Assembly: GCF_015624485.1 (NCBI RefSeq) | Contig: NZ_CP061378.1 | Location: forward strand, 7,337,611 to 7,401,610 | Source: Bradyrhizobium genosp. L | GTDB lineage: Bacteria > Pseudomonadota > Alphaproteobacteria > Rhizobiales > Xanthobacteraceae | Direction: 5' to 3' | Length of the DNA: 64,000 nt | Part shown: positions 45,838 through 53,762 of the stretch, in pieces | Position numbering within the stretch: position 1 is the first letter of the stretch | Layout: each line of letters opens with the position of its first letter | Notes under the pieces: model-generated | Seen by the model: only the letters and a program-made list of their open reading frames with translations | Told to the model about the DNA's origin: nothing | Database searches by the model: none | Position numbers and translations under genes: made by a program

Positions 45838-46438
45838 TGTCTCCGGAGGCGAAATACAGCAGCGCCGCGAGCAGCAATTGGCCGATCGCGAACGGCAGGC
45901 CCATGGTCCACGGCGACAGCGCGTGGCCCTGGCTTGCGATCAACAGCACCGTGAAGCCCGACAGGAAATACCAGGCGCCGCCGAGCGCGATCGTGCGCGG
46001 CAGCAATCGGACCGAGGCGAACACGCCGAGGCTGACCAGCACCTGCCACAGGCCCGGCAGCATCTACAGCGTCTCGGGCGCGAATTTCCATTGCAGAATC
46101 GCGAGCAGCACGCCGGCGATCGCCGCGGGAACGAACTGCTCGATCGCCTGCTGCACCATGGCATCGGCAAGACCCGAATGATGCCGTCGCGAGCGCGCCT
46201 GCATCTCGGTCCAGATCAGCACGGCGGACAGCAACGCCGCGATCGCCCAGCCGGCGAGAAACGCGATCGGACGACCGGTGGGATCATCGAGCCAAAGATA
46301 CTGGGCAATCGCCGTGAGCAGCGCGATACCGCTGGTGGTGGCGACGGTCGCCGGACCATAGCCGCGGAACGCGGTGCCTGCCGCAATCTGGTTGCGGATC
46401 GCGAGGATGTCGGCCAACGCCTTGTCGAGGTCGCGCAT
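45821..46438 (-). pseudogene. membrane-protein gene split by an in-frame TAG
   Basis: Two reading frames lie in the same frame, end to start. The first (46438-46064) encodes 124 residues and ends ...WKFAPETL-TAG. The second begins at the very next codon with ATG (MLPGLWQVLVSLGVFAS...) and encodes 80 residues. Together they make one protein of about 205 residues with about six hydrophobic segments. A single base change (TGG to TAG) at 46064-46066 would explain the split. It may be truncated, a sequencing error, a readthrough product, or two short proteins. The first frame starts 12 bp after the 46450 palindrome. Confidence 0.7.
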
Positions 46439-46449
46439 GATTCGCCCGA

Positions 46450-46466
46450 ACTTTGTATTGCAAAGT
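46450..46466. promoter_or_regulatory. operator-like palindrome upstream of the winged-helix operon
   Basis: ACTTTGTATTGCAAAGT: 6-bp arms with a 5-bp spacer. It starts 12 bp before the ATG at 46438 and overlaps the -10 of the promoter at 46463-46490. It is nearly the same as the palindrome at 45417-45433. Confidence 0.65.
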
Positions 46467-46490
46467 ATATGGGATCACCAAGCAAAGGCA
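46463..46490 (-). promoter_or_regulatory. sigma70-type promoter of the winged-helix operon
   Basis: On the minus strand the -35 is TTGCCT and the -10 is TATACT, with a 16-bp spacer. The -10 overlaps one arm of the palindrome at 46450-46466, which fits repression by the regulator encoded second in the operon. Confidence 0.5.
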
Positions 46491-46568
46491 AGGCGTCTGA
46501 CGCCATGCGTCGATCAAGATGTTTAACGGCGCGTAACTGCACGAAAAATGCACGGATGGTCCGTCGAT

Positions 46569-46684
46569 GTCATTGCGAGGAGTGAAGCGACGAAGCAATC
46601 CATGTTCGCACATGTGGCGCGATGGATTGCTTCGTGGAGCCTGTCATCGGCCGCGTTCGCGCAACCCGTTGGCTCGCAATGACG
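46569..46684. repeat. palindromic repeat, CGTCATTGCGAGG family, copy 1
   Basis: Left end GTCATTGCGAGGAGTGAAGC and right end GGCTCGCAATGAC are inverted; the inner arms GAAGCAATCCA and TGGATTGCTTC pair. A second, shorter copy lies at 60993-61079. The type is a common rhizobial intergenic repeat. It sits between the winged-helix operon and the DUF899 gene end. Confidence 0.8.
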
Positions 46685-46701
46685 GAGCGAGAGGATGCAC
46701 C

Positions 46702-47436
46702 TCAGTGACAGCAGATCGCCTTGTTTGGTGCCTGCTCATACTGATCGCGCAGCCGCACCCAGTCCATCGGATACGGCAGCCCCTCCTCGTGTCGCCCGAG
46801 CGGCGTCAGGTCGAGATAGTGGTAGGCCGCATTCATCATATCGAGGCCGCGCGCGAAGGTGGAATAGGTGTGGAAGATCGCACCACCCTCGTCGCGATAG
46901 AACACGCTGATGCCGGGCAACTCCTCGCCATAGAGCGGCGTGGTTCCGTAATTGTACACCGCCTCGCCGCTATCGATCTGCTCGCGGGTAAACGAGACGC
47001 CATAATCATAATTGAAGTCGTTCGCCCCCGACGAGAGCCAATCGAAAGTCCAGCCCATCCGCTGCCTGAACGCCTCGAGCCTCGCCAGCGGCGCGCGGGA
47101 GATCGCGACCATGGTGGTGTCGCGCGCGGCGAGATGCGGCACCATGTGGTCGAAACCGTCGGCCCAGAACGAGCAGCTCTTGCAGGCAGCCTCCCATTCC
47201 GGCGCGAACATGATGTGCTGCACCACGAGCTGCGGCCGGCCGTTGAAGAGATCGGCGAGCGCGACCCTGCCGCTCGGCCCATCGAACACATAGTCCTTGT
47301 CGACCTTGACCCAGGGCAGTTCGCGGCGCTGGCGGCTCAGCGCGTCACGGGCCTGCGTCAGTTCCTTCTCGCGGGTCATCAGCGACTTGCGGGCCGCGAT
47401 CCATTGCTCGCGCGAAACGATCTTGTGCTGATCCAT
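46702..47436 (-). CDS. DUF899 (thioredoxin-like) family protein
   Basis: 244 aa from the ATG at 47436 with AAGGAG about 8 bp upstream. The family pattern is visible: REQWIAARKSLMTREKELTQARDALSRQRRELPWVKV, then LADLFNGRPQLVVQHIMFAPEWEAACKSCSFWADGFDH, containing a CxxC pair (CKSC) in a thioredoxin-like fold. It is probably cytoplasmic and redox-active. It is the third gene of an ArsR-SRPBCC-DUF899 operon, a frequent combination in rhizobia. The upstream frame extension lacks homology-like character. Confidence 0.85.
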   Translation of the reverse strand: MDQHKIVSREQWIAARKSLMTREKELTQARDALSRQRRELPWVKVDKDYVFDGPSGRVALADLFNGRPQLVVQHIMFAPEWEAACKSCSFWADGFDHMVPHLAARDTTMVAISRAPLARLEAFRQRMGWTFDWLSSGANDFNYDYGVSFTREQIDSGEAVYNYGTTPLYGEELPGISVFYRDEGGAIFHTYSTFARGLDMMNAAYHYLDLTPLGRHEEGLPYPMDWVRLRDQYEQAPNKAICCH

Positions 47437-47467
47437 GAGATGCTCCTTTGGGATGCTCCTTTGCCGC

Positions 47468-47935
47468 TCAGGCGGCGACGAAGTTTTCCAGGTTGCCGAG
47501 GAATGCGGTCCAGCCGCGCGCATGGTTGTCGCGCGCGGTCTCGTCGACGAATTGCGCGTGATGGAAGGTGAGCAGCGAGCCGGCACCGTCGGGCTTGATC
47601 GACACGGTTACCAGCGACTCGCGCTCCGGCGTCGAATGCCAGGCCCAGCTGAACACCAGCCGTTCGTTCGGCACCACCTCGCGATAGACGCCGCCGACCT
47701 CGTGATATTCACCGTTCTCGCCGCTGAAGCTGATGCGGTAACGGCCGCCGACACGGACATCGAGCTCCGCACGCGTCGTGCCGGGCTTGACCTCACCGCG
47801 ACCGAACCATTGCACTAGGTTTTCCGGCGCGGTCCACGCGGCGTAGACCTTTTCCGGCCGCGCGCGGAGCCGCCGCGTGAGGGTGAGGCTGGGACGTGCG
47901 GCGAGGCCGGCATCGGCTGCGGTGTTGTTGACCAT
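47468..47935 (-). CDS. SRPBCC/AHSA1-type protein
   Basis: 155 aa from the ATG at 47935. AHSA1-like START domain: LTLTRRLRARPEKVYAAWTAPENLVQWFG, then GGRYRISFSGENGEYHEVGGVYREVVPNERLVFSW and HHAQFVDETARDNHARGWTAFLGNLE. Such proteins bind hydrophobic ligands in a helix-grip cavity. Its 5' end overlaps the 3' end of the ArsR gene by 121 bp in a different frame. Second gene of the operon. Confidence 0.87.
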   Translation of the reverse strand: MVNNTAADAGLAARPSLTLTRRLRARPEKVYAAWTAPENLVQWFGRGEVKPGTTRAELDVRVGGRYRISFSGENGEYHEVGGVYREVVPNERLVFSWAWHSTPERESLVTVSIKPDGAGSLLTFHHAQFVDETARDNHARGWTAFLGNLENFVAA

Positions 47936-48264
47936 GGGTCGTCCTCCACAAAGGCGGCAAGGCGATCGAGATTGTCGGACCAGAATTGAGCGTAGCGGTT
48001 GAGCCAGTTCATCGCCTGCTCCATCGGCCGCGCGGTGAGCCGGCACGCCACGGTGCGGCCGGACTTTTCGCGCGCGATCAGGCCGGCGTCCGAGAGCACG
48101 TCGAGATGTTTCATGATCGCGGGCAACGACATCGCAAACGGCTCGGCCAGTTCGCTCACCGAGAGCGCGTCTCGTTGGCCGAGCCGTGCCAGCAGCGCCC
48201 GCCGGGTGGGATCGGAGAGCGCCGCAAAGGTACGGTCCAGCGTTTTATCCTCATACTTAACCAT
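47815..48264 (-). CDS. ArsR-family transcriptional regulator
   Basis: 149 aa from the ATG at 48264. The winged-helix core (about residues 5-95, TFAALSDPTRRALLARLGQRDALSVSELAEPFAMSLPAIMKHLDVLSDAGLIAREKSGR) is followed by a long Pro/Ser/Arg-rich tail (about 112-149) that lies entirely in the overlap with the SRPBCC gene. Typical members end near residue 110, so the tail is odd. The start codon sits inside the palindrome AACCATATGGTT, with a promoter -10 ending 7 bp before it, so the mRNA would be leaderless. Confidence 0.87.
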   Translation of the reverse strand: MVKYEDKTLDRTFAALSDPTRRALLARLGQRDALSVSELAEPFAMSLPAIMKHLDVLSDAGLIAREKSGRTVACRLTARPMEQAMNWLNRYAQFWSDNLDRLAAFVEDDPWSTTPQPMPASPHVPASPSRGGSARGRKRSTPRGPRRKT

Positions 48265-48270
48265 ATGGTT
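48259..48270. promoter_or_regulatory. AACCATATGGTT palindrome over the ArsR start codon
   Basis: A perfect 12-bp palindrome containing the ATG of the ArsR gene and lying directly after its -10. Position and symmetry fit a self-operator of an ArsR-type repressor. Confidence 0.55.
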
Positions 48271-48271
48271 T

Positions 48272-48299
48272 AGTATAGGCGCAAACAACGCGGCGTCAA
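48272..48299 (-). promoter_or_regulatory. promoter of the ArsR-SRPBCC-DUF899 operon
   Basis: On the minus strand TTGACG (48294-48299) and TATACT (48272-48277) are separated by 16 bp; both are 5 of 6 to consensus. The -10 ends 7 bp before the ATG at 48264, so the transcript should start at or next to the A of the start codon. Confidence 0.65.
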
Positions 48300-48386
48300 G
48301 GACGCGGCTTCACGATTGCGTCAATGTGGCGCCGTCGCGATGAAGGGCAGAGACTTTCTCAGGACGGACTTTTGCCGCTGGGGCCG

Positions 48387-48698
48387 CTAGCGCCGGTGGC
48401 CCCTGCGATGCTTGCGCCAGTGACGATGATGCGGTCGCGGATCGCCCTGCCACTGTCGCTCGCCCTGCCACTGCTGCCTGCGAAACAGAACGACCGGATT
48501 TTCGCCGCAGGCGAGGAAGCGCCCGGACACGCTCGCCTGGCACTGCTGGTAGGTCTGGTAGGCACACTCGCCGGGATAACCGAGGCTCGGCCCTTGCGCA
48601 CACCAAGGGTAGTCCTGCGCCGACGCAGAACCGACGCTCGCCGCGCCGGCAAGCGTCATGGTTGCCAACACAAGTCCCGCCAATCGCAATATGCGCAT
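48387..48698 (-). CDS. DUF3551 small secreted protein
   Basis: 103 aa from the ATG at 48698. A signal peptide (MRILRLAGLVLATMTLAGAASVGSASA) is followed by DYPWCAQGPSLGYPGECAYQT and YQQCQASVSGRFLACGENP, the four-cysteine DUF3551 pattern typical of Bradyrhizobium. The C-terminal tail is strongly basic and rich in Trp, His and Arg (GDPRPHHRHWRKHRRGHRR), unusual and possibly a later extension. Periplasmic. Function is unknown. Confidence 0.78.
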   Translation of the reverse strand: MRILRLAGLVLATMTLAGAASVGSASAQDYPWCAQGPSLGYPGECAYQTYQQCQASVSGRFLACGENPVVLFRRQQWQGERQWQGDPRPHHRHWRKHRRGHRR

Positions 48699-48783
48699 GA
48701 TCCGACCTGCTCCTACCAGCATGATTCCGCAGTCAATAAAGTAGCATATCCCGTCGATGGTTCCTGCGCGTTCGACACGGGGT

Positions 48784-49755
48784 CTATTCGACCCTGAGAC
48801 CGGCGAACTGGACCACCTTCTGCCACTTGTCGGTCTCGGCCTTGATGTCGTTGCCGAAGGCTTCAGGCGTCTGGATCAGCGAGTCGCCGCCAAGCTCGAC
48901 CAGGCGCTTGCGCATGTCGGGCTCGGCGAGCACGGCATTGATGTCGCCGTTGAGCTTGGCAATGAGCTCTTTCGGCGTGTTCTTCGGCGCGCCCATGCCG
49001 AACAATGCGCTGGCCTCATAGCCTTTCACGGTCTCGGCGATCGCCTGCACGTCGGGCAGCTGCGAGGAGCGTTCCGCCGTGGTGACGCCGAGCGCGCGCA
49101 ACGAGCCGGAACGGATGTGCTGGATGATCGAGGGCATGTTGTCGAAGATCACCTGCACCTGGCCGCCGAGCATGTCGGTGATCGCGGGCGCGGCGCCGCG
49201 ATACGGCACGTGCTGCATCTTGCAGCCGGTCATCGACATGAACATCTCGCCGGAGAGATGCACCGAAGTGCCGTTGCCGGACGAGGCCATGTTCACCTTG
49301 CCCGGATTGGCCTTCACGTATTCGATGAACTCGGCGACGTTCTTCGCCGGCACGTCCTTGTTGACCGTCATCACGTTCGGCACGCGGTTGAACGAGGCGA
49401 CCGGCGCGACGTCGCGCACGAAATTGAACTTCAGGTTCGCATACAGCGACGCGTTGATGAAGTTCGCCGGGTTGACCAGCAGCACCGTGTAGCCGTCGGG
49501 CTCGGCATTGATCGCAGCCTCGGTGCCGATATTGTTGCCGGCGCCCGGCTTGTTCTCGATCACGAACTGCTGGCCGAGCTTTTCCGACAGCCGCTGCCCG
49601 ATCAACCGCGCGATGATGTCGGTCGCGCCGCCCGGCGGATAGCCGACGATCCAGCGCACCGGCCGCGCCGGATAATCGGCGGCGGAAGCGCGGCCGATCG
49701 CGAATGTCGAAATCCCCGACCCGATCAGGCCCAGCGCGGTGCGGCGTGAAATCAT
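48784..49755 (-). CDS. tripartite tricarboxylate transporter-type (Bug/TctC) receptor
   Basis: 323 aa from the ATG at 49755, preceded by GGGAG. A signal with paired Arg (MISRRTALGLIGSGISTFAIGRASA) is followed by RPVRWIVGYPPGGATDIIARLIGQRLSEKLGQQFVIENKPGAGNNIGTEA, the Bug signature. It binds a small carboxylate or related acid in the periplasm. No membrane partners are nearby; it is an orphan like the one at 27.6 kb. It is divergent from the VOC gene. Confidence 0.88.
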   Translation of the reverse strand: MISRRTALGLIGSGISTFAIGRASAADYPARPVRWIVGYPPGGATDIIARLIGQRLSEKLGQQFVIENKPGAGNNIGTEAAINAEPDGYTVLLVNPANFINASLYANLKFNFVRDVAPVASFNRVPNVMTVNKDVPAKNVAEFIEYVKANPGKVNMASSGNGTSVHLSGEMFMSMTGCKMQHVPYRGAAPAITDMLGGQVQVIFDNMPSIIQHIRSGSLRALGVTTAERSSQLPDVQAIAETVKGYEASALFGMGAPKNTPKELIAKLNGDINAVLAEPDMRKRLVELGGDSLIQTPEAFGNDIKAETDKWQKVVQFAGLRVE

Positions 49756-49961
49756 CGACGTTTTCTCCCGAGGCGACAGGGCTTGCCCCTGCCCGTTTCT
49801 GTTGAATTGTGTGCGGCGCGGTTCTAACAAACAATGTCAGAGGCAGCCAGTGCGACACAAGTGCAGACGACCGCGACCAAAGGCTAAGAGTTTTGTTTGA
49901 CGCGTTTTCTTCACGCGAACCGGTGTCGACTTCGCTCGAAACGCTCTGGAAGGGATCAAAA

Positions 49962-50381
49962 ATGTCCGTCAAGGTGAACGCGCTCGACCATCTCGTGATC
50001 AACGTCGCCGACGTCGCACGCTCGGCCGCCTGGTACAGCAAGATCCTCGGCATGCAAGTGAAGGTGTTCGATCCAGGCCAGGGCAAGACGCCGCGCACCT
50101 CGCTGGTGTTCGGCAACCAGAAGATCAATGTGCGGCCGCGCGACGCCGACAAGATCGAGTGGTTCACTGCCGATCACGAGACCGCCGGCAGCGACGACCT
50201 CTGCTTCCTCACGATGAGCACGCCCGAGGAGGTGGTCGCGCACCTCAAGGCCAACGGCGTCGCGATCGAGGAAGGTCCGTCGGCCAGGCAGGGCGCCCGC
50301 GGCACGCTGCGCTCGGTCTATTGCCGCGATCCCGACGGCAGCCTGATCGAGATCTCGTCTTACGAGGGCGACGCGAAGTAG
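49962..50381 (+). CDS. VOC-family (glyoxalase-like) protein
   Basis: 139 aa. The paired beta-alpha-beta-beta-beta modules begin NALDHLVINVADVARSAAWYSKILGMQV and end SVYCRDPDGSLIEISSY, with metal-ligand positions at His (DHLVI), the central segment and Glu (LIEI). The family includes glyoxalase, extradiol dioxygenase and resistance proteins; the small size suggests a dimer acting on a small substrate. The ATG at 49962 fits the domain start. A longer frame upstream has no homology. It is followed by a repeat and an acyl-CoA ligase gene. Confidence 0.85.
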   Translation: MSVKVNALDHLVINVADVARSAAWYSKILGMQVKVFDPGQGKTPRTSLVFGNQKINVRPRDADKIEWFTADHETAGSDDLCFLTMSTPEEVVAHLKANGVAIEEGPSARQGARGTLRSVYCRDPDGSLIEISSYEGDAK

Positions 50382-50405
50382 GCACGGCGCAGCCACAATT
50401 AAAGT

Positions 50406-50493
50406 CGTCATGCCCGGGCTTGACCCGGGCATCCACGCATCAGCGTGCGCTGCAGAGAGACGTGGATGGCCGGGTCAAGCCCGGCCATCACGA
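50406..50493. repeat. palindromic repeat, CGTCATGCCCGGGCTT family
   Basis: Left arm CGTCATGCCCGGGCTTGACC and right arm GGTCAAGCCCGGCCATCACG are inverted. The inner parts carry CATCCACG and CGTGGATG. It lies between the VOC and acyl-CoA ligase genes. Confidence 0.8.
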
Positions 50494-50596
50494 TGGCATA
50501 GAGGCGCATGGCATTTGCCCATCGCCCCGTCCGGTGGCAAAACCATCCTCCAAGCACAACAAGCAAGCGGCCGCCCAAGGCTGCACGGGAGGACAC

Positions 50597-52177
50597 ATGA
50601 TCGGTTCAAACCCAGCGCCAGGCGTCGTCGGTCCCTTCGTCGGCCTCGACGTGCCGTGGCTGCTCAAGATGCGCGCCGAGGTGCGGCGCGATCACCCGTT
50701 CCTGATCTGGGCACCGTTCGATGCGCCGGCGCGACGCTGGAGCTATGGCGAATTCGATGAGCGGGTCGGCGCGCTGGCTGCGGGGCTTGCCAAGCGCGGC
50801 ATCAAGCAGGGCGACTATGTCCTGATCCATCTCGACAATTGCATCGAGGCTGTTTTGGCGTGGTTTGCCTGTGTCGAGCTCGGCGCCATCGCCGTCACCA
50901 CCAACACCCGCTCGGCCGCGGCCGAGATGGACTATTTCGCCGGTCATTGCGGCGCTGTCGCCGCGATCACCCAGCCGGCCTATGCCGAGCTGATTTCAGC
51001 GAACTGCAAGGGCCTGCGCTGGATCGCCGTGACCGCGCACGACGCGGGCCAGGCGCCGGCGCAAGCACCCGCGCGCGGCGACAGCTTTGAATCACTGTTC
51101 GCCGACAGCGCCGACCGGCCGCGCCGGGCGACAGATCCGCTCGCGCCTTGCAGCGTGCAATACACCTCCGGCACGACATCGCGGCCGAAGGCGGTGCTAT
51201 GGACCCATGCCAATGCGCTGTGGGGCGCCAAGATCAACGCCGCGCATCAGGACCTGCATGCCTTGGACGTGCATCAGACCTATCTGCCGCTGTTTCATAC
51301 CAATGCGCTGGCCTATTCGATGCTGGCGAGCCTGTGGGTCGGGGCGACCTGCGTGATCCAGCCGCGCTTCTCGGCCAGCCGGTTCTGGCCGGTCGCGGTG
51401 GAGCATGGCTCGACCTGGACCTCGACGATCCCGTTCTGCATGAAGGCGCTGCTGGAGCACGCGATCCCCAAGGACCACAAATTCCGGCTCTGGGGCACCG
51501 CGGTGAACGAGCCGCCGGCATTCGCGGCCTTCGGCGTCAAGATCATCGGTTGGTGGGGCATGACCGAGACCATCACCCACGGCATCATCGGCGAGGTCGA
51601 CCAGCCCAACATTCCGATGTCGATCGGCCGCGCCGCGGCGGAATACGAGATCCGCATCACCAACGACGACGGCACCCCGACTCGTGTCGGCGAGACCGGC
51701 AACCTGCTGATCAAGGGCATCCCAGGCCTGTCGCTGTTCTCAGAATATCTGCGCAACGAAAAGGCCACGCGCGAGAGCTTCGACGAGCACGGCTATTTCA
51801 TCACCGGCGACCGCGTCACGCTGCTCGAGCGCGGCTATATCAGGTTCGGCGACCGTGCCAAGGACATGTTGAAGGTCGGCGGCGAGAATGTCGCGGCCTC
51901 CGAGATCGAGCAGGTCATCGCTGTCGTGCCCGGCGTGCGCGAGGCCGCCGTGGTGGCGAAGAAGCACCCGATGCTGGACGAGGTGCCGGTGGTCTTCATC
52001 ATCCCGCAGGCCGGTATCGCGGCGCTTCCGGCGGATTTGCACGAAAGGGTCATGACCAGCTGCCGCGCCGCACTCGCGGACTTCAAGGTGCCGCGGGAAA
52101 TCCGCTTCGTCGACGAGATGCCGCGCTCGACGCTGGAGAAGGTGGCAAAGGCAGAGCTGCGGAAGATGCTGGAATGA
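50597..52177 (+). CDS. AMP-forming acyl-CoA synthetase/ligase (CaiC-like)
   Basis: 526 aa from the ATG at 50597, with GGGAGG 5 bp upstream; the frame is open far upstream without homology. The ATP-binding motif is YTSGTTSRPKAVLWTH (about residue 187). GWWGMTETITHG, and GYFITGDRVTLLERGYIRFGDRAKDMLKVGGENVAASEIE follow, with the catalytic Lys late (STLEKVAKAELRK). It activates a carboxylic acid as an acyl-AMP and transfers it to CoA. Crotonobetaine/carnitine or fatty-acid substrates are possible. A P450 gene lies downstream on the other strand; a link is not shown. Confidence 0.9.
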   Translation: MIGSNPAPGVVGPFVGLDVPWLLKMRAEVRRDHPFLIWAPFDAPARRWSYGEFDERVGALAAGLAKRGIKQGDYVLIHLDNCIEAVLAWFACVELGAIAVTTNTRSAAAEMDYFAGHCGAVAAITQPAYAELISANCKGLRWIAVTAHDAGQAPAQAPARGDSFESLFADSADRPRRATDPLAPCSVQYTSGTTSRPKAVLWTHANALWGAKINAAHQDLHALDVHQTYLPLFHTNALAYSMLASLWVGATCVIQPRFSASRFWPVAVEHGSTWTSTIPFCMKALLEHAIPKDHKFRLWGTAVNEPPAFAAFGVKIIGWWGMTETITHGIIGEVDQPNIPMSIGRAAAEYEIRITNDDGTPTRVGETGNLLIKGIPGLSLFSEYLRNEKATRESFDEHGYFITGDRVTLLERGYIRFGDRAKDMLKVGGENVAASEIEQVIAVVPGVREAAVVAKKHPMLDEVPVVFIIPQAGIAALPADLHERVMTSCRAALADFKVPREIRFVDEMPRSTLEKVAKAELRKMLE

Positions 52178-52197
52178 AGGGTGTTGCGTAGGGCATG

Positions 52198-52285
52198 CGT
52201 AGGGTGGGCAAAGCGAAGCGTGCCCACCATCGCGAGCACGCTTGGAATGGTGGGCACGTCGCTGCGCTCCTTTGCCCACCCTACG
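52198..52285. repeat. palindromic repeat, CGTAGGGTGGGCAAAG family
   Basis: Left arm CGTAGGGTGGGCAAAGCG and right arm CTTTGCCCACCCTACG are inverted; the inner arms CGTGCCCACCAT and ATGGTGGGCACG also pair. It sits between the convergent acyl-CoA ligase and P450 genes and may end both transcripts. Confidence 0.8.
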
Positions 52286-52292
52286 AAGCGGC

Positions 52293-53576
52293 TCACTCCA
52301 CCTCGAACCTGATCGGCAGCTTCTTCGGGCCGTTGACGAAATACGCCTGCGTCATCTTCACCTCGCCGTCGAGCGACAGCGATGTCAGCCGCGGCAGCAG
52401 CTCCTCGAACAGGATCCGCATCTCGAGCTTGGCAAGATACTGGCCGAGGCAGAGATGCGCGCCGTAGCCGAAGGCGACGTGGCGGTTCGGCTTGCGGTCG
52501 CTGCGGAAGCGATCGGGATCCTCGAACACCTCCTCGTCGCGGTTGCCGGAGGCGTAGCACAGCATCAGCCAGTCGCCCTTGGCGATCTTGCGGCCGCCGA
52601 GCTCGGTGTCCGCGGTCGCCGTGCGCATGAAATGCTTGACCGGCGTCATCCAGCGGATCGCCTCGTCGACCAGGCCCGGGATCAATTCAGGATTGGCCTT
52701 CACCCTGGCGAATTGCGCCGGATCTTCCGCCAGCGCCCAGATCGCGCCCGCGGTCGAGGATGAGGTGGTGTCGTGGCCCGCGGTCGCGACGATGATGTAA
52801 TAGCTGGTCGCGTCGAGCTCCGGCAGATACGCGCCATCGATCCTGGCATTGGCGATGACGGTGGAGAGATCGTCACGCGGGCTGCGGCGCCGATCCGCGG
52901 TGATCCCGGCGAAATAGGCGGAGAAATCCGCGACCACGGCCTGCATCATCACGGAGTACTGCTCCGCGCTCAGCGCCTCGCGAACCCGCGCGGTGTCGGG
53001 ATCCTGCGGCCCGAACAGCTCCTGCGTCAGCTTGAGCATGCGCGGCTCGTCCGCCTCCGGCACGCCGAGGATCTCCATGATGACGTGCAGGGGATAGCCG
53101 AGCGCGACATCGGCGACGAAATCGCAGGCGCCGCCTCGGTCGAGCATGCGCTGCACCGTGGCGCGTGCGATCTCGCGGATGCGGTCCTCGAACTTGCCGA
53201 GGTTGACCGGCATGAACCAGCTCTGGGTCAGCGCGCGATATTTCGGATGTTCGGGCGCATCCATCTGCACCAGCGAGCGCACCAGATTGGGTCCGCCGGT
53301 GATCTTGCGGATGCGCTCCACCACGGCCTGCGGCGTCAGCGTGGTGGCGCGATCGGCGTTGTGAAACAATTCGTTCTGGCGGCTGACGGCCTGGATATGC
53401 GCGTGCTTGGTCACCACCCAGAACGGATCGAACCGCTCCACGCGGGCGACGCCGAGCGGGTTGTTGGCGCGCAGCCAGCGGTAGGTGTCGTGGATGCGGT
53501 CGTCGGCATAGGCCGCGGGATCGACGAGGGTCGCCGCGACGTCGGCGGGGATGTCGAGATTCGCAGGTGTGTCCAT
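52293..53576 (-). CDS. cytochrome P450
   Basis: 427 aa from the ATG at 53576. The I-helix motif is AGHDTTSSS (about residue 265), the K-helix ExxR is EAIRWM, and the haem loop is FGYGAHLCLGQYLAK with the axial Cys at about residue 375. Class I soluble type: no membrane anchor, so a ferredoxin and reductase would supply electrons; neither is in the window. The sequence resembles the CYP125/142/153-like group of steroid, terpene or alkane hydroxylases, without a firm assignment. Confidence 0.93.
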   Translation of the reverse strand: MDTPANLDIPADVAATLVDPAAYADDRIHDTYRWLRANNPLGVARVERFDPFWVVTKHAHIQAVSRQNELFHNADRATTLTPQAVVERIRKITGGPNLVRSLVQMDAPEHPKYRALTQSWFMPVNLGKFEDRIREIARATVQRMLDRGGACDFVADVALGYPLHVIMEILGVPEADEPRMLKLTQELFGPQDPDTARVREALSAEQYSVMMQAVVADFSAYFAGITADRRRSPRDDLSTVIANARIDGAYLPELDATSYYIIVATAGHDTTSSSTAGAIWALAEDPAQFARVKANPELIPGLVDEAIRWMTPVKHFMRTATADTELGGRKIAKGDWLMLCYASGNRDEEVFEDPDRFRSDRKPNRHVAFGYGAHLCLGQYLAKLEMRILFEELLPRLTSLSLDGEVKMTQAYFVNGPKKLPIRFEVE

Positions 53577-53674
53577 GACAGCCTCGCAGCCCAATCATCG
53601 GTCACGCCGATGATTGGTGAAATCTAGGCGGAGGCAAGGAGGTTGGACTTGCGTTGAATAGCTGCGATCAAGCC

Positions 53675-53755
53675 CGTCATTCCGGGGCGATGCGGAGCAT
53701 CGAACCCGGAATCTCGAGGTTCCGGGTTCAACGCTGCGCGTTGCCCCGGAACGAC
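53675..53755. repeat. palindromic repeat, CGTCATTCCGGGGCGATGC family, copy 1
   Basis: It contains CGTCATTCCGGGGCGATGC at one end and GCCCCGGAACGAC at the other, inverted, with an inner AACCCGGAATCTCGAGGTTC hairpin. A second copy is at 60046-60133. It lies between the P450 and HD-GYP genes. Confidence 0.78.
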
Positions 53756-53762
53756 AGCGACC

